A stretch of 64,000 nt of DNA from JARDZU01 sp963730285 (GTDB taxonomy: Bacteria > Actinomycetota > Acidimicrobiia > Spongiisociales > ZC4RG35), in assembly GCA_963730285.1 (NCBI GenBank), contig CAVSQY010000008.1:124001-188000 (forward strand), in the 5' to 3' direction. The notes beneath the pieces were generated by a model. The model was not told where the DNA came from. It worked only from the letters and a program-made list of their open reading frames with translations, and did no database searches. Positions 1 to 7,636 of the stretch are shown here, one piece after another; the stretch's first letter is position 1; each line of letters starts with the position of its first letter. A program made the translations under genes and the position numbers.

Positions 1-651
1 CTCCGCAACGGTGGAGTCGAGCCGATCACCGTGCAACCCGGCGCCTTCATGGCGAGCCCGCTGTCCCGCCTTCTCTATCGTGGTGCACGCTTCGAGGCCA
101 CCTGGAGCGAGGCCGACCTCGTGGACGCGACAGTCCAACTCGCCCGTGTGCCCGGCCGACTCATCTTCACCTATTTCTGGGAGGTGGATTTCGCCGGACA
201 CGTCTCAGGGCTCGACTCATCGGAGTTCCATCAGGCGATGACGCGGGCCAACCGGGTATGGGAAGAGCTCGCCAGCCGTCTTCCCCCCGATGTCTGTCTC
301 ATCGGGACCGCCGACCACGGGCTCATCGAGTATGGCGACGACCACAAGATCCTGGTGAGGGGAGAGCCGTGGGATCGGCTCCGCTACGGGGGCGACCCAC
401 GAGGAGTTCACATTTGGGGAGACATCGAGGTGGCACGGGCCTTGGCTGAGGAGACCGGGGGCACTCTGGTTCTTCCCGAGGACGTCTACGAGCCACCGAT
501 CACCGACATTGCCCGGAGCAGGCTGGGTGAGCACCTGCTGCTTGCCCCTCCCGGCAGGGTGATCCTCCCACCCGGCTTCGACAAGAGGTTGCGTTGCTAC
601 CACGGTGGGCCGGACCCGGCAGAGGTGGAGATACCACTTCTCATCGGTTGA
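1..651 (+). CDS. Alkaline phosphatase superfamily protein (type I phosphodiesterase/nucleotide pyrophosphatase), 5' truncated
   Basis: The reading frame is open from the first base of the window, so the gene starts upstream and only the C-terminal 216 residues are visible. The visible part has the hallmarks of the type I phosphodiesterase/nucleotide pyrophosphatase group: a D-x-x-G-H motif (YFWEVDFAGHVSG) that supplies metal ligands, a TADHG motif, and a C-terminal HGG..PAEVEIPLL segment with the last metal-binding histidine. Such enzymes hydrolyse phosphodiester or phosphomonoester bonds with two zinc ions. The substrate cannot be told from this fragment. The GTG at 31 is internal and unlikely to be the start. 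Confidence 0.8.
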   Translation, partial: LRNGGVEPITVQPGAFMASPLSRLLYRGARFEATWSEADLVDATVQLARVPGRLIFTYFWEVDFAGHVSGLDSSEFHQAMTRANRVWEELASRLPPDVCLIGTADHGLIEYGDDHKILVRGEPWDRLRYGGDPRGVHIWGDIEVARALAEETGGTLVLPEDVYEPPITDIARSRLGEHLLLAPPGRVILPPGFDKRLRCYHGGPDPAEVEIPLLIG

Positions 652-746
652 TCGTTTTGTAGGGTCGGATGCGGGGTAAGAAGGCTGGGACCCCATCATT
701 TGGACCCAGCCCGCGAGGTGGGGATGAGATCGGAGAGAACGAGATC

Positions 747-1079
747 ATGAAGATCACCACCGTCGGCGCCCTTGGCACCGGTGCCCTGGTTGTCTACGTG
801 ACCCACCCGGAGAAGGGCCGCCGGCGTCGCAGGCGGCTGCTTGCCTTGATCAAACACGAGGGCAAGCGTGCGATTCGAGCACTCCGACTACAAAGAGAGG
901 CGGCCGAAGACATAACCGTCGACCTGACCGATCGTCGAACTGTTTCCGAATCTCAGAGGAGGGCCAGTTCTTCTCCACGTCGGGGCTTCACTCGCTACGA
1001 GCGTCACGTCAACGAGTTGGAGGCGTCCCCTGACCGCCCCCATGCAGAGTCCTGGGGTCCTTCAGGAAGTGGAAAGTGA
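747..1079 (+). CDS. Small basic hypothetical protein with N-terminal hydrophobic segment
   Basis: I chose the ATG preceded by GGAGAG with good spacing over an in-frame ATG 78 bases upstream. The 110-residue product begins with a short hydrophobic stretch (TTVGALGTGALVVYVTH), followed by a very basic patch (KGRRRRRR), a helical segment and a polar, low-complexity tail. The layout recalls YtxH-type or other small membrane-anchored actinobacterial proteins, but I recognise no domain. It lies between the phosphodiesterase and a membrane protein gene on the same strand. Function unknown. Confidence 0.5.
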   Translation: MKITTVGALGTGALVVYVTHPEKGRRRRRRLLALIKHEGKRAIRALRLQREAAEDITVDLTDRRTVSESQRRASSSPRRGFTRYERHVNELEASPDRPHAESWGPSGSGK

Positions 1080-1152
1080 CCGGGGTCTTCGTCGACCGGT
1101 AGCGACACGACCTCGACTCGTCCTTTGGGCATCGGTCCTAGCCTTCGCCCAC

Positions 1153-1851
1153 ATGGACGTAGCACTAGGTCTCCTGGCCGCATTGGCGGCGACCGTCTTT
1201 GCCGGGGACCTCTGGGTCAGTTACCGGAGACGCCCGAGGCCCCATATCGCCGCGTACGGGGCAGGCATGACGATGTTCGCCGTCGCCACCTGGGCCTTCT
1301 TCCTCGGTCTCACCATCGGCTGGACCGGACCGATGTATCGGACCTTCTACCTATTCGGGGCCGTGCTCAACATCCCGTTCCTGGCATTGGGGTCGATGTT
1401 CCTGGTCGTCGGCAAACGGTCGGGGCATGTGATGGCCATCGCCCTCGGTGCCTTCGTCGCCATTTCGACGACCCTCACCGCCACGATCCCGTTCGCCAAA
1501 CCGCTGCCCGAGACCGGGGTGCCCCATGACGTGTTCGCCACAGGGTTCGGACCGCGACTGTTCGCCATCATCGGCGGCGCCATGGGTGCCACCATCCTCA
1601 TCATCCTGGCCGTGGTCAGCATCTTCCGGTTCTGGAGCAAGAATCGAAGGATCGTCTGGGGCAACCTCCTCATCGTCGCCGGCACCTTCGCCGCCGCATC
1701 GGGCGGCACCGGTCTCGCCCTAGGGGAGAGCAGCGCATTCGCCATCTCGCTGCTGGTGGCAGTCACCCTGATCTGGGCTGGTTATCGGGTGGCCTCCGGA
1801 GCACGCGCCCCGGCGCCGTCAGCCCGCGATGTAGCTCATCTCGACGCGTGA
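1153..1851 (+). CDS. Polytopic membrane protein, unknown function
   Basis: The product has about 232 residues and seven predicted membrane helices with short loops; no enzymatic motif is visible. An upstream in-frame ATG at 1042 would add 37 residues and overlap the preceding gene by 38 bases, so the start is uncertain. The last residues (ARDVAHLDA) are read from within the 60-bp copy of the moaA 3' end, on the opposite strand to moaA coding. Before integration of the mobile DNA, this gene and moaA were therefore probably convergent with overlapping 3' ends. Confidence 0.55.
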   Translation: MDVALGLLAALAATVFAGDLWVSYRRRPRPHIAAYGAGMTMFAVATWAFFLGLTIGWTGPMYRTFYLFGAVLNIPFLALGSMFLVVGKRSGHVMAIALGAFVAISTTLTATIPFAKPLPETGVPHDVFATGFGPRLFAIIGGAMGATILIILAVVSIFRFWSKNRRIVWGNLLIVAGTFAAASGGTGLALGESSAFAISLLVAVTLIWAGYRVASGARAPAPSARDVAHLDA

Positions 1852-1887
1852 CCCGATGCTGACCGTCTGGCTGGAGCGGATCTCCGA
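1828..1887 (+). repeat. Outer att-like copy of the moaA 3' end (60 bp)
   Basis: These 60 bases are identical to 9581-9640, which is the 3' coding end of the intact moaA. Read on the minus strand, this copy would end moaA as ...SYIAG-stop instead of ...SYIGG-stop. A 60-bp perfect match 7.7 kb apart, next to an integrase element, is what an attachment-site duplication looks like. The element's own inner att copy (about 3175) matches over only 21 bases, so this longer copy probably belongs to an older or separate event. Confidence 0.8.
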
Positions 1888-1891
1888 CTCT

Positions 1892-2419
1892 CTAATCATT
1901 GGTAGCCGCTTGATCGTCGTAGCTCCAGGGGTCTTGTGGGCAAGCTTGATTGAGGTCTGACCACTCTCGTGTCAATGGCACATCGTCGTACGGCGTCCAG
2001 TTGCCGTTGCTGTCGACAAACGTGTCTAAGGACGGCACTTCGGCGGAATAGCCTTCTTGTTCTAGACATTCCGACTCACGCACCAATAGTTGATAGTAGA
2101 CCTCGAATTCGGCCCGGCTCTTTGGTGCTGGAGGTGTTGGGTAACGCTTCTCGGCGGCTGCCATGCAGTCTTGGAGGACTTGTATCTCCAGCTCGCTGAC
2201 GTTTGAACCGTCCCAGCCTCCGTCAGGTGTTCTCGTGAACGCCGTGACTGCCTGATCATGCAAACAGGTCTCGATGAGGTCGGCGATCTCGGCGTTGGTC
2301 GCTGTCGGCTCAAGACGTTGACGCGCCTGTTCCAAATCATCGTTGTTGGCCGACGTGGTGCACGCCCCGAGGGCCAGAATCAGGATCAAAGAGGCAACGA
2401 CACGCACTCCGCTAGCCAA
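1892..2419 (-). CDS. Putative lipoprotein, unknown function
   Basis: The product is a 175-residue protein with a TTG start, a short basic start, a hydrophobic stretch (VVASLILILALGAC) and a lipobox cysteine at about residue 20, so it is probably lipid-anchored outside the cell. The mature part is polar and acidic, with three further cysteines (in ETCLHDQ, LQDCMAA and SECLEQEG) that might form disulfides, plus one near the C terminus. I see no known domain. It sits inside the integrated DNA, immediately after the outer att copy and convergent with the backbone gene. Confidence 0.65.
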   Translation of the reverse strand: MASGVRVVASLILILALGACTTSANNDDLEQARQRLEPTATNAEIADLIETCLHDQAVTAFTRTPDGGWDGSNVSELEIQVLQDCMAAAEKRYPTPPAPKSRAEFEVYYQLLVRESECLEQEGYSAEVPSLDTFVDSNGNWTPYDDVPLTREWSDLNQACPQDPWSYDDQAATND

Positions 2420-2540
2420 CTAGTCGGCTTCGGAGCCCGGCAAAGTCACTGCGTTGTTCAGCTTGTCTTATGCGGCCTCGTGGGAAGCTACTACTACGAC
2501 CGGACGGCCACAGAGGGCTGCAACGGCTCCTTCCGACAGT

Positions 2541-2570
2541 ATGACAACGGAAATCATGACAACGGAAATC
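2541..2570 (+). promoter_or_regulatory. Tandem 15-bp repeat upstream of the toxin-antitoxin pair (candidate operator)
   Basis: The sequence atgacaacggaaatc occurs twice in direct, uninterrupted tandem. It lies 41 bases before the antitoxin ATG and just upstream of a plausible -10-like element (tgctagcat). Type II antitoxins commonly autoregulate by binding repeats at their own promoter, so this is a good operator candidate. That role is inferred. Confidence 0.5.
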
Positions 2571-2610
2571 GTTCGGCCCGCTAGATATCACTCTGTGCTA
2601 GCATCGAAAT

Positions 2611-2820
2611 ATGGCTTCAACTCGGACGACCTTCACGATCGATGATGCGTTGGTCGAACGTGCTCGCCAGCTCGGCATCAACATCTCCGCGGCCGCTCGC
2701 GAAGGAGTAGCCGCCGCGGTGCGCGCTCAGTTGGCCGCCGCCGATCGAGCGGCTTACGAGCGAGTTCCCGAACGGCCCGACCCGGTTTGGGGCGAACTCG
2801 AAGCATGGGGCGCTGAGTGA
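2611..2820 (+). CDS. Type II antitoxin, MazE/CcdA-like ribbon-helix-helix
   Basis: A 69-residue protein begins with a strand-like segment (TRTTFTIDDALVERAR) followed by two helices (LGINISAAAREGVAAAVRAQL), as in ribbon-helix-helix antitoxins. An acidic and proline-containing C-terminal tail (ERPDPVWGELEAWG) is the part that would wrap around the toxin. Its stop codon overlaps the toxin start by four bases (GTGA), which implies translational coupling. It would neutralise the downstream MazF-like RNase and, by family behaviour, repress the shared promoter through the tandem repeat upstream. Confidence 0.75.
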   Translation: MASTRTTFTIDDALVERARQLGINISAAAREGVAAAVRAQLAAADRAAYERVPERPDPVWGELEAWGAE

Positions 2821-3125
2821 CGCGGGGCGAAGTCTGGCTCGCACAAGTCGGCCGCAAGCAACGACCCGTGCTGATCCTGACCCGATCGGAAGTGATCGAC
2901 GTTCGCGAGCTCGTCACAGTTGCCGAGATCACGACGTCGGTCCGCGGCCTGGCTGCTGAAGTCGAACTCGATGACAGCGACGTTGGACTGGCCCAACAGT
3001 CGGTAGTCAACTGCGACGGTCTCCACACCGTCACCCAGTCATCGCTCACACGTCGTGTCGGGATCCTGGGCGACGAGGTGATGGTCAAGGTGTGCGGGGC
3101 GGTCAACTACGCCCTCGGTTGCTGA
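2817..3125 (+). CDS. MazF/PemK-family toxin (endoribonuclease)
   Basis: The 102-residue GTG-start product fits the PemK/MazF SH3-like barrel. It opens with RGEVWLAQVG, continues with KQRPVLILTRSEV, contains the acidic strand EVELDDSDVGLAQQSVVNCDGLHTV, and ends with a short helical tail. MazF toxins cut single-stranded RNA at short motifs and arrest growth. The R-P-V-L pair and the S-V-x-N-C-D segment match the family's active-site region. Coupling to the antitoxin and location between two att copies suggest a maintenance module for the integrated DNA. Confidence 0.85.
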   Translation: MTRGEVWLAQVGRKQRPVLILTRSEVIDVRELVTVAEITTSVRGLAAEVELDDSDVGLAQQSVVNCDGLHTVTQSSLTRRVGILGDEVMVKVCGAVNYALGC

Positions 3126-3174
3126 CACCCCTCGCTCAGCCAACACCTTGCGTACCCACGCGTGCCCTCAGCCG

Positions 3175-3195
3175 CCGATGTAGCTCATCTCGACG
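3175..3195 (+). repeat. Inner att core, left end of the integrase-bearing element
   Basis: The core gatgtagctcatctcgacg, plus two preceding c bases, is identical to 9579-9599 and to part of the outer copy. On the minus strand, with the flanking tca, it reads VEMSYIGG-stop, a perfect MoaA C terminus. This is what the moaA 3' end would have looked like before the integrase-bearing element entered. Sequence to the right diverges at once, as expected of an att junction. Confidence 0.8.
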
Positions 3196-3577
3196 ACTAA
3201 GTTCGCGTCGTTTCGCGTTGGTGCTGGAAACATGCTCTGACCTGGGGAAATAAGAGTGACACTCTTGTGATTGGCATGCGTCCTTTCGCCTCGTTTTCCG
3301 TCCTCTCGCGGAATATCCGCGGAACGCGAGGACCGGGCTGAGGCCCCCTCTTATGGTTCATCGCGACTCGGCCGAGCTCACGCGTTGATCGTCATGTGAT
3401 TCGAACACCTGGCCACCACTCTGCTTGGCGGTTGACCTGTGACCAGCTGTGCCAGACAGTTGCGCTTGTGAGACCGGTCATGTGCGGTCAAGCGGCGCCC
3501 CCGTCCGATCGGGGTGGAGACCGCCGAGGTGCACACAGAGCAGGGATCGGACCAGCACCCACTCTGAGCTCGATGGC
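3196..3577. other. Non-coding left end of the element (attP arm)
   Basis: No convincing gene is visible in about 380 bases. The first 75 bases carry the arm site and the adjacent palindrome. Further on is a G/C-rich imperfect inverted repeat (ctcgcggaatatccgcg) near 3305-3325. The remainder shows no recognisable structure, and short open frames on both strands lack convincing starts or domains. Confidence 0.4.
3235..3251 (-). repeat. Candidate integrase arm site, left
   Basis: The sequence ctctgacctggggaaat is the exact reverse complement of 9541-9557. It lies 39 bases inside the left att core. In the circular form, the two copies would flank the core in inverted orientation, the usual geometry of arm-type sites in attP of tyrosine integrases. 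A 15-bp palindrome (aagagtg-a-cactctt) follows immediately at 3252-3266 and may bind an accessory factor. Confidence 0.6.
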
Positions 3578-4078
3578 CTAGGAAGTCACTAGCGCCAACC
3601 ACTCAGGAAGACTTGGTGGCAATACCTCCCATCCGGAGGTCGGAGCAATCCAATCGACCCGATCCTCATTGACGACAACCCCTGCCGAGGTCACCGTCTC
3701 AGAGGACGCCCTCTCATCGAAGCCCACCAACAATATGGATCCGTCTCGTAATGCTGACCTGTCCGCTCTCCGCGCACCAAAGAACCCGATCTCCATGACA
3801 GGTGGGATCGAGACTCCGCTCGGAACAACTAGAGCTGTAGCCGACCCTGAGACGGTAACAAAGATGGAACATTGCGCGCGATCCACCTCAACATGTGAAA
3901 CCCGCATCTCAAGCAGAATGTCGGTTTCGTTGGCGATAGCTAAGGCGGACCGCGTCTCGCCATCACCGCTGCCGCACCACGGTGCTGCGATCCACAAGGC
4001 GTAGGCGCCCACACCTGCAATTAGGGTAGATCCGACTATCCACAGCCACAGCCGGTTCCTCGTTCCAACAGATCCCAC
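3578..4078 (-). CDS. Membrane-anchored hypothetical protein (element cargo)
   Basis: The product has 166 residues. A single N-terminal membrane segment (LWLWIVGSTLIAGVGAYALWI) is followed by an outward-facing domain rich in beta-type residues. The extracellular part contains WCGSGDGE and RAQCSIFVTVSG, each with one cysteine that might pair. I recognise no domain. It is the last gene of a three-gene minus-strand cassette with another anchored protein and a secreted metalloprotease, so a joint extracellular role is plausible but unproven. Confidence 0.5.
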   Translation of the reverse strand: MGSVGTRNRLWLWIVGSTLIAGVGAYALWIAAPWCGSGDGETRSALAIANETDILLEMRVSHVEVDRAQCSIFVTVSGSATALVVPSGVSIPPVMEIGFFGARRADRSALRDGSILLVGFDERASSETVTSAGVVVNEDRVDWIAPTSGWEVLPPSLPEWLALVTS

Positions 4079-4149
4079 CTAAATCACCACAGCTTGTGTA
4101 TTCCTATTCAAAGGAACTGATTCCTACCTGAGATGGGGCGACGTCACAC

Positions 4150-5340
4150 TCAAGGCTCTTCCACGAGGGTCTCGCTGTGCTGGTCAAACTGTGCAATTGC
4201 CTCATCAGCGTCAATAGCACTCGCTGCCAAAATGGAGGCACCCTGTTCCAAAGAGATCCAGGTCACCGTTGCATCCGGTCTGGCCTGGTCGCCCGGAAAG
4301 ACCTCAACCAGGAGCACAGGGCTGGACGCATCGTCCTCTACTGAGAACTCAAGAATTGTGTAGCCCGGATCATCCAGATCGAAGGGCCCTATGTAGAGTT
4401 CCAAGGGCTCAGTCGGATAATAGAGGACAGAAGCAGGACTGATGGGAACGCCAGTAGCAACCGACATCGCTACGCCACCGGAATGTCGCAATCCCACAAT
4501 ATCCTCTGGATAAGCCTTCAGAAGCTCTGGTGCGATAATCACAATTGCCTGGAGTTCAGCTGCGTCGGCAAGGACAGCAGACGGCGCAACATCAGGTTCG
4601 AAGCCTCTTCTCCATGCTTCGGTGGTTAACCACTGCTGGTCGCGTGTTTCCTCGGGGGAAGGCGCCGGTTCGTTTGCAACCACAACTTCCGATCGCTCTA
4701 GCACGGGACCCTTCGTACCGTCAGAATTGTAAGTCGACATGTCGCTAGCAAGCGCAAGCAGGGCTTCCGCAGCGCTGAGGTCGAAGTCAGCAACAACGGA
4801 ACCGATGATCTGGCCGTTGAGGCTTGACGGGGACTCAAGGTACGAGTCCGAATCCAGTTCCACTGCGCCGGCGAGCACGAACGGAGTTGCTCGAGCCTCG
4901 TTGAGCGTCACATTCCCTAACACGTTGGTCCATACGCGATACTCAAGCCCGTCGACAAATCCCCATGTGTTGGGGTTCCCAGCGACGTCTAGGAAGATAC
5001 GAACGGTCGATCCAGCCTTGACCGACGGTACTTCCTGGACTTGCTCTGACTCTTCGAGGAGCGCGAACTCCTGTGAGCCGTCCAGTACAACACTGCCGAC
5101 CGTGAAAACTCCGACTGCTCTGAATGTCCCGGGAAACACGTCTTCTTCGACAATGACCTTGTCAAGCGTCCCGTCAAACACGTAGGCGACCGGCATTCCC
5201 ACGAGTGCGGATAGCTGGCCGCTGGATTCAGATATCGCAAAGCCCTTGTTCCTCGCGACCCAGAGCAATGCGGCGGATGCTCCTAGCGTCGCACACAGTA
5301 CGAGGACGCCAATCTGCATGATTCTCTGGCGGGTTCGCAT
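4150..5340 (-). CDS. Secreted or anchored hypothetical protein (element cargo)
   Basis: The product has 396 residues and a hydrophobic N-terminal segment (IGVLVLCATLGASAALLWVA) that could be a signal peptide or anchor. The rest is acidic, with alternating strand-like segments and no cysteines beyond the leader. No enzymatic motif or repeat is obvious. It starts 11 bases after the metalloprotease stop, so the two are surely co-transcribed. A substrate, inhibitor or surface-retention partner for the protease is a reasonable guess only. Confidence 0.5.
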   Translation of the reverse strand: MRTRQRIMQIGVLVLCATLGASAALLWVARNKGFAISESSGQLSALVGMPVAYVFDGTLDKVIVEEDVFPGTFRAVGVFTVGSVVLDGSQEFALLEESEQVQEVPSVKAGSTVRIFLDVAGNPNTWGFVDGLEYRVWTNVLGNVTLNEARATPFVLAGAVELDSDSYLESPSSLNGQIIGSVVADFDLSAAEALLALASDMSTYNSDGTKGPVLERSEVVVANEPAPSPEETRDQQWLTTEAWRRGFEPDVAPSAVLADAAELQAIVIIAPELLKAYPEDIVGLRHSGGVAMSVATGVPISPASVLYYPTEPLELYIGPFDLDDPGYTILEFSVEDDASSPVLLVEVFPGDQARPDATVTWISLEQGASILAASAIDADEAIAQFDQHSETLVEEP

Positions 5341-5351
5341 GCCTGTATCTC

Positions 5352-6488
5352 CTAGCCCGCGTATTCCGGGCCTGCTCGATCTATTGCCAGAGCGCGATAG
5401 ACCCCAGGGCTCCCAGGGGGGTGGAGATAGCTATAGATCCGTAGTTCCGCGTCATACCCTTCTGCTCCTGATGGCGGATAGGCGTAGGGACCTACGAACT
5501 TAACAAAGCTATTGCCCGGGGTCACCGTCTGCTGTGACACGGTTGTGTAGCCCGCGACGATTGGAGCATTTATGTCCCAATTGCTTATGAATGAATCCAC
5601 TGCGCAACTTGCGGAAGTTGTCGGCGCATCGACACGTCGCGCACGCAACAGGAGACTTACGTTGCCCTCGGTAGAAGTGGACACCTTCTTCAGCCAGGCT
5701 GACGGCCGGAACCCGTTTCCCGAGTGATTCCACATGCGGGCTGAATTGTATATGTACCCCCCGTAGGCATTGTTGAACTGACCCCAATAGGTTCCGTATT
5801 GAGCTCCACCTGAGTAGACGTCGAACACGCCACCTGAGATATTCCACGGATCTTCGCCCATCTCGAAACTCGAATTCGCAACTACTTCTGTGTGCCAGAA
5901 CCGATGGGATAGGTTTGCCCAATCATCGATGTCGGGAGTGGCCTTCTGGTAGAGAAATGTCTTGCTGTTGCATGTCGACATTGTTGGGCGCAGGCCCTGG
6001 ATTATGGAGTCGCCATCGCCCGAATGGTGGATCCCATGACCGTGCCCAAATTCATGCGCCACTAGGCCTCGGCGTTCGGTTGCGGTCAGAGGATCACTTG
6101 TATCATCAAAGTCAAAGACAATATACGAAAGGGTGAAGCAGTAAGCTGTACCTCCCCAGGAGTTCCCTTTCCACGAAGGAACGTTATAGAGATCTAGCGT
6201 CCCTGACGTAGGCGAACTCACTTCCGTCGCAGACATATATGAGGCGCCCGTGTCTGGACGTTCGAACGAATTCCATGAGGTCGCGCCGACCTGGACGTCC
6301 GTCTTAAGTGTAGCCGTCCACGGTTGTGCCCCAGTGAACCCGGAGTTGGCAAAGTAGTACGTCGCCTGAGGTCGCAACGAACACTCATAATCGCGGGTGT
6401 ACGCCAGGGCAGTTGATGCCAAGAAGACCACGATCCAACCGGCGACGAAGGCTGCCAATCCTCCGAACACGAGTCTTCGATACAGCAT
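5352..6488 (-). CDS. Secreted zinc metalloprotease, metzincin/matrixin-like
   Basis: I chose the ATG that gives MLYRRLVFGGLAAF; an in-frame ATG 60 bases upstream is less likely. The product has about 378 residues. An N-terminal signal or anchor segment ending near TALAYTRD is followed by a catalytic domain with the complete zinc motif HEFGHGHGIHH (HExxHxxGxxH). About 20 residues on is RPTMST, a good Met-turn, so the metzincin fold is well supported. The C-terminal half (from about NSSFEMGEDPW) resembles a carbohydrate-binding or jelly-roll beta domain, rich in Trp, Tyr and Gly. It is the first gene of the three-gene cargo cassette and would act outside the cell. Confidence 0.8.
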   Translation of the reverse strand: MLYRRLVFGGLAAFVAGWIVVFLASTALAYTRDYECSLRPQATYYFANSGFTGAQPWTATLKTDVQVGATSWNSFERPDTGASYMSATEVSSPTSGTLDLYNVPSWKGNSWGGTAYCFTLSYIVFDFDDTSDPLTATERRGLVAHEFGHGHGIHHSGDGDSIIQGLRPTMSTCNSKTFLYQKATPDIDDWANLSHRFWHTEVVANSSFEMGEDPWNISGGVFDVYSGGAQYGTYWGQFNNAYGGYIYNSARMWNHSGNGFRPSAWLKKVSTSTEGNVSLLLRARRVDAPTTSASCAVDSFISNWDINAPIVAGYTTVSQQTVTPGNSFVKFVGPYAYPPSGAEGYDAELRIYSYLHPPGSPGVYRALAIDRAGPEYAG

Positions 6489-7119
6489 CGCGTACCTCCA
6501 AGAAGTTGGAGCAATCGCGATTGTCGCGCCCCCCATGCCTTCGCGCAAGGGGGATCCAAGAGCAATTCCGAGAGATCTATCTGAGTCCAGACGCGCACGG
6601 GCGAGCTTCTGGCCAATCTCGTCCTGGGTTCCGCTCTCAATGCTCGCCTGACAGGCCTACCGAAACGCACAAACCGAAACCGTCTTCGCCCCCGGTCGCC
6701 ACAGGGCCGACGACTCGGGCCCGGCGATCGAGCGAGCCGCCTAAATAGCCGAGAGCTCGCACTCTCCTGCGGCCAGGCGCGGGATCGGTCTGATTTGCTC
6801 CAGAACCCAAGTCACGCTGACTGTTTCATCCGCCCAGCATCTACCCTTTGCGCTATCGGGCAGGGTCCTCCGGGTTTCTAACCGCGTTTCCAACCCATCC
6901 CGTCCTCGTAGCTCCGAGGTGCTCCTTTCGGTCCGCAAAACGCCGTACACACCTCCAGCACAAGACCAACCGCGACAAGGGCACCCACAACACATTTCAT
7001 CAACCCAGATTTCTCACAGCGCGGCGAAACGAGACCAAGCAACAACGCCCGATAACCAGAAGCAATCTCGGACGGTTCTGCCAACAAAGTCCGCGGCATG
7101 ACTCGACGCCGACCAACGA
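6489..7119. other. Stretch without a convincing gene
   Basis: About 630 bases separate the protease start from the end of the SEC-C gene region. The protease promoter should lie near its start. A short minus-strand frame could encode a 40-residue peptide with one hydrophobic helix (from MKCVVGALVAVGLVLEV, starting near 7000), but its ribosome-binding site is weak. I see no RNA gene or repeat. Confidence 0.3.
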
Positions 7120-7605
7120 CTAACCCGAGCGCCCAGGGAGCCTTTGACAGTGCTTGTACTTCAGGCCTGAGCCGCACGGGCATCGTTCGTTGCGACCCAC
7201 CTTCGCCTCGGTCTGGATCTGACGGCCGGCTCCTTGTGGTGTTCTGAGTCTTCGCTCCCAGTCCCTGAGGTGTGCCTCCTTCCTCCTCAGAGCCGCAGCT
7301 CAGCTATCTAGCTCATCCTGTCGGGTGTCGAGTTCGGCGCTCCGTTTTGCCGCCTGCCGCGATATCTGCTCGGCGAACGCAGCGGTGTCGGGGCCATCTG
7401 TGCCAACGACTGTCTCGAGCTCATCGAGGATGAGCCTGGCCACTCCATCTCCCATCGCCAGCCCCATCGCGTCGCAGTATCGGCGCCAGGTTGACCAAAC
7501 CGCATCAGACACCGGAACCTTGACTGCTTGGACGCCTTCGGTGTGATCAAGCTCTGCGAACACTCTCCGGTCGATCTTCGCCAACCTGCCGCGATCTAAT
7601 GCCAT
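7120..7605 (-). pseudogene. DNA-binding-like protein with C-terminal SEC-C motif, split by an in-frame TGA
   Basis: The first 101 codons encode a clear protein: a strand-like VQAVKVPVSD, two helices (VWSTWRRYCDAMG and GDGVARLILDELETVV) suggestive of a ribbon-helix-helix fold, and a charged helix ending QDELDS. TGA follows at 7300-7302. The same frame then continues with AAALRRKEAHLRDWERRL, and finally RNERCPCGSGLKYKHC, a textbook SEC-C zinc-binding motif, before TAG. The helix and motif after the stop are clearly coding in character, so the gene was, or still is, one protein of about 161 residues. A C-to-T change of CGA to TGA would explain the break. An 18-bp palindrome sits just before its start. 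Confidence 0.7.
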
Positions 7606-7618
7606 GACGCCACCTCTC

Positions 7619-7636
7619 CGGTTAACCAGTTAACCG
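7619..7636. promoter_or_regulatory. 18-bp palindrome before the SEC-C gene (candidate operator)
   Basis: The sequence cggttaaccagttaaccg is a perfect 8-2-8 inverted repeat centred about 22 bases upstream of the ATG of the minus-strand gene. Its position at the translation start and the ribbon-helix-helix-like N terminus of the gene product suggest autoregulation. This is inferred. Confidence 0.5.

Larger units (their letters stand above)
1828..3195. mobile_element. Outer integrated segment without integrase (lipoprotein plus toxin-antitoxin)
   Basis: The segment is bounded on the left by the 60-bp moaA 3'-end copy and on the right by the 21-bp copy at 3175-3195. It holds a lipoprotein gene and a MazEF-type pair but no recombinase. 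The simplest reading is a remnant or cis-mobilisable element that entered the moaA 3' end before the integrase-bearing element integrated beside it. It could also be a decayed end of one larger composite element. The boundaries are inferred from the repeats only. Confidence 0.5.

Noticed and set aside
3378..3602. Short frames on both strands left of the element cargo
   Set aside because: They overlap each other, have no domain or ribosome site, and lie in the attP arm region.
6878..7183. 101-residue minus-strand frame overlapping the SEC-C region
   Set aside because: Its first third is an alternative frame of the SEC-C gene tail. Only a possible 40-residue hydrophobic peptide at its end has any coding look, with a poor ribosome site.
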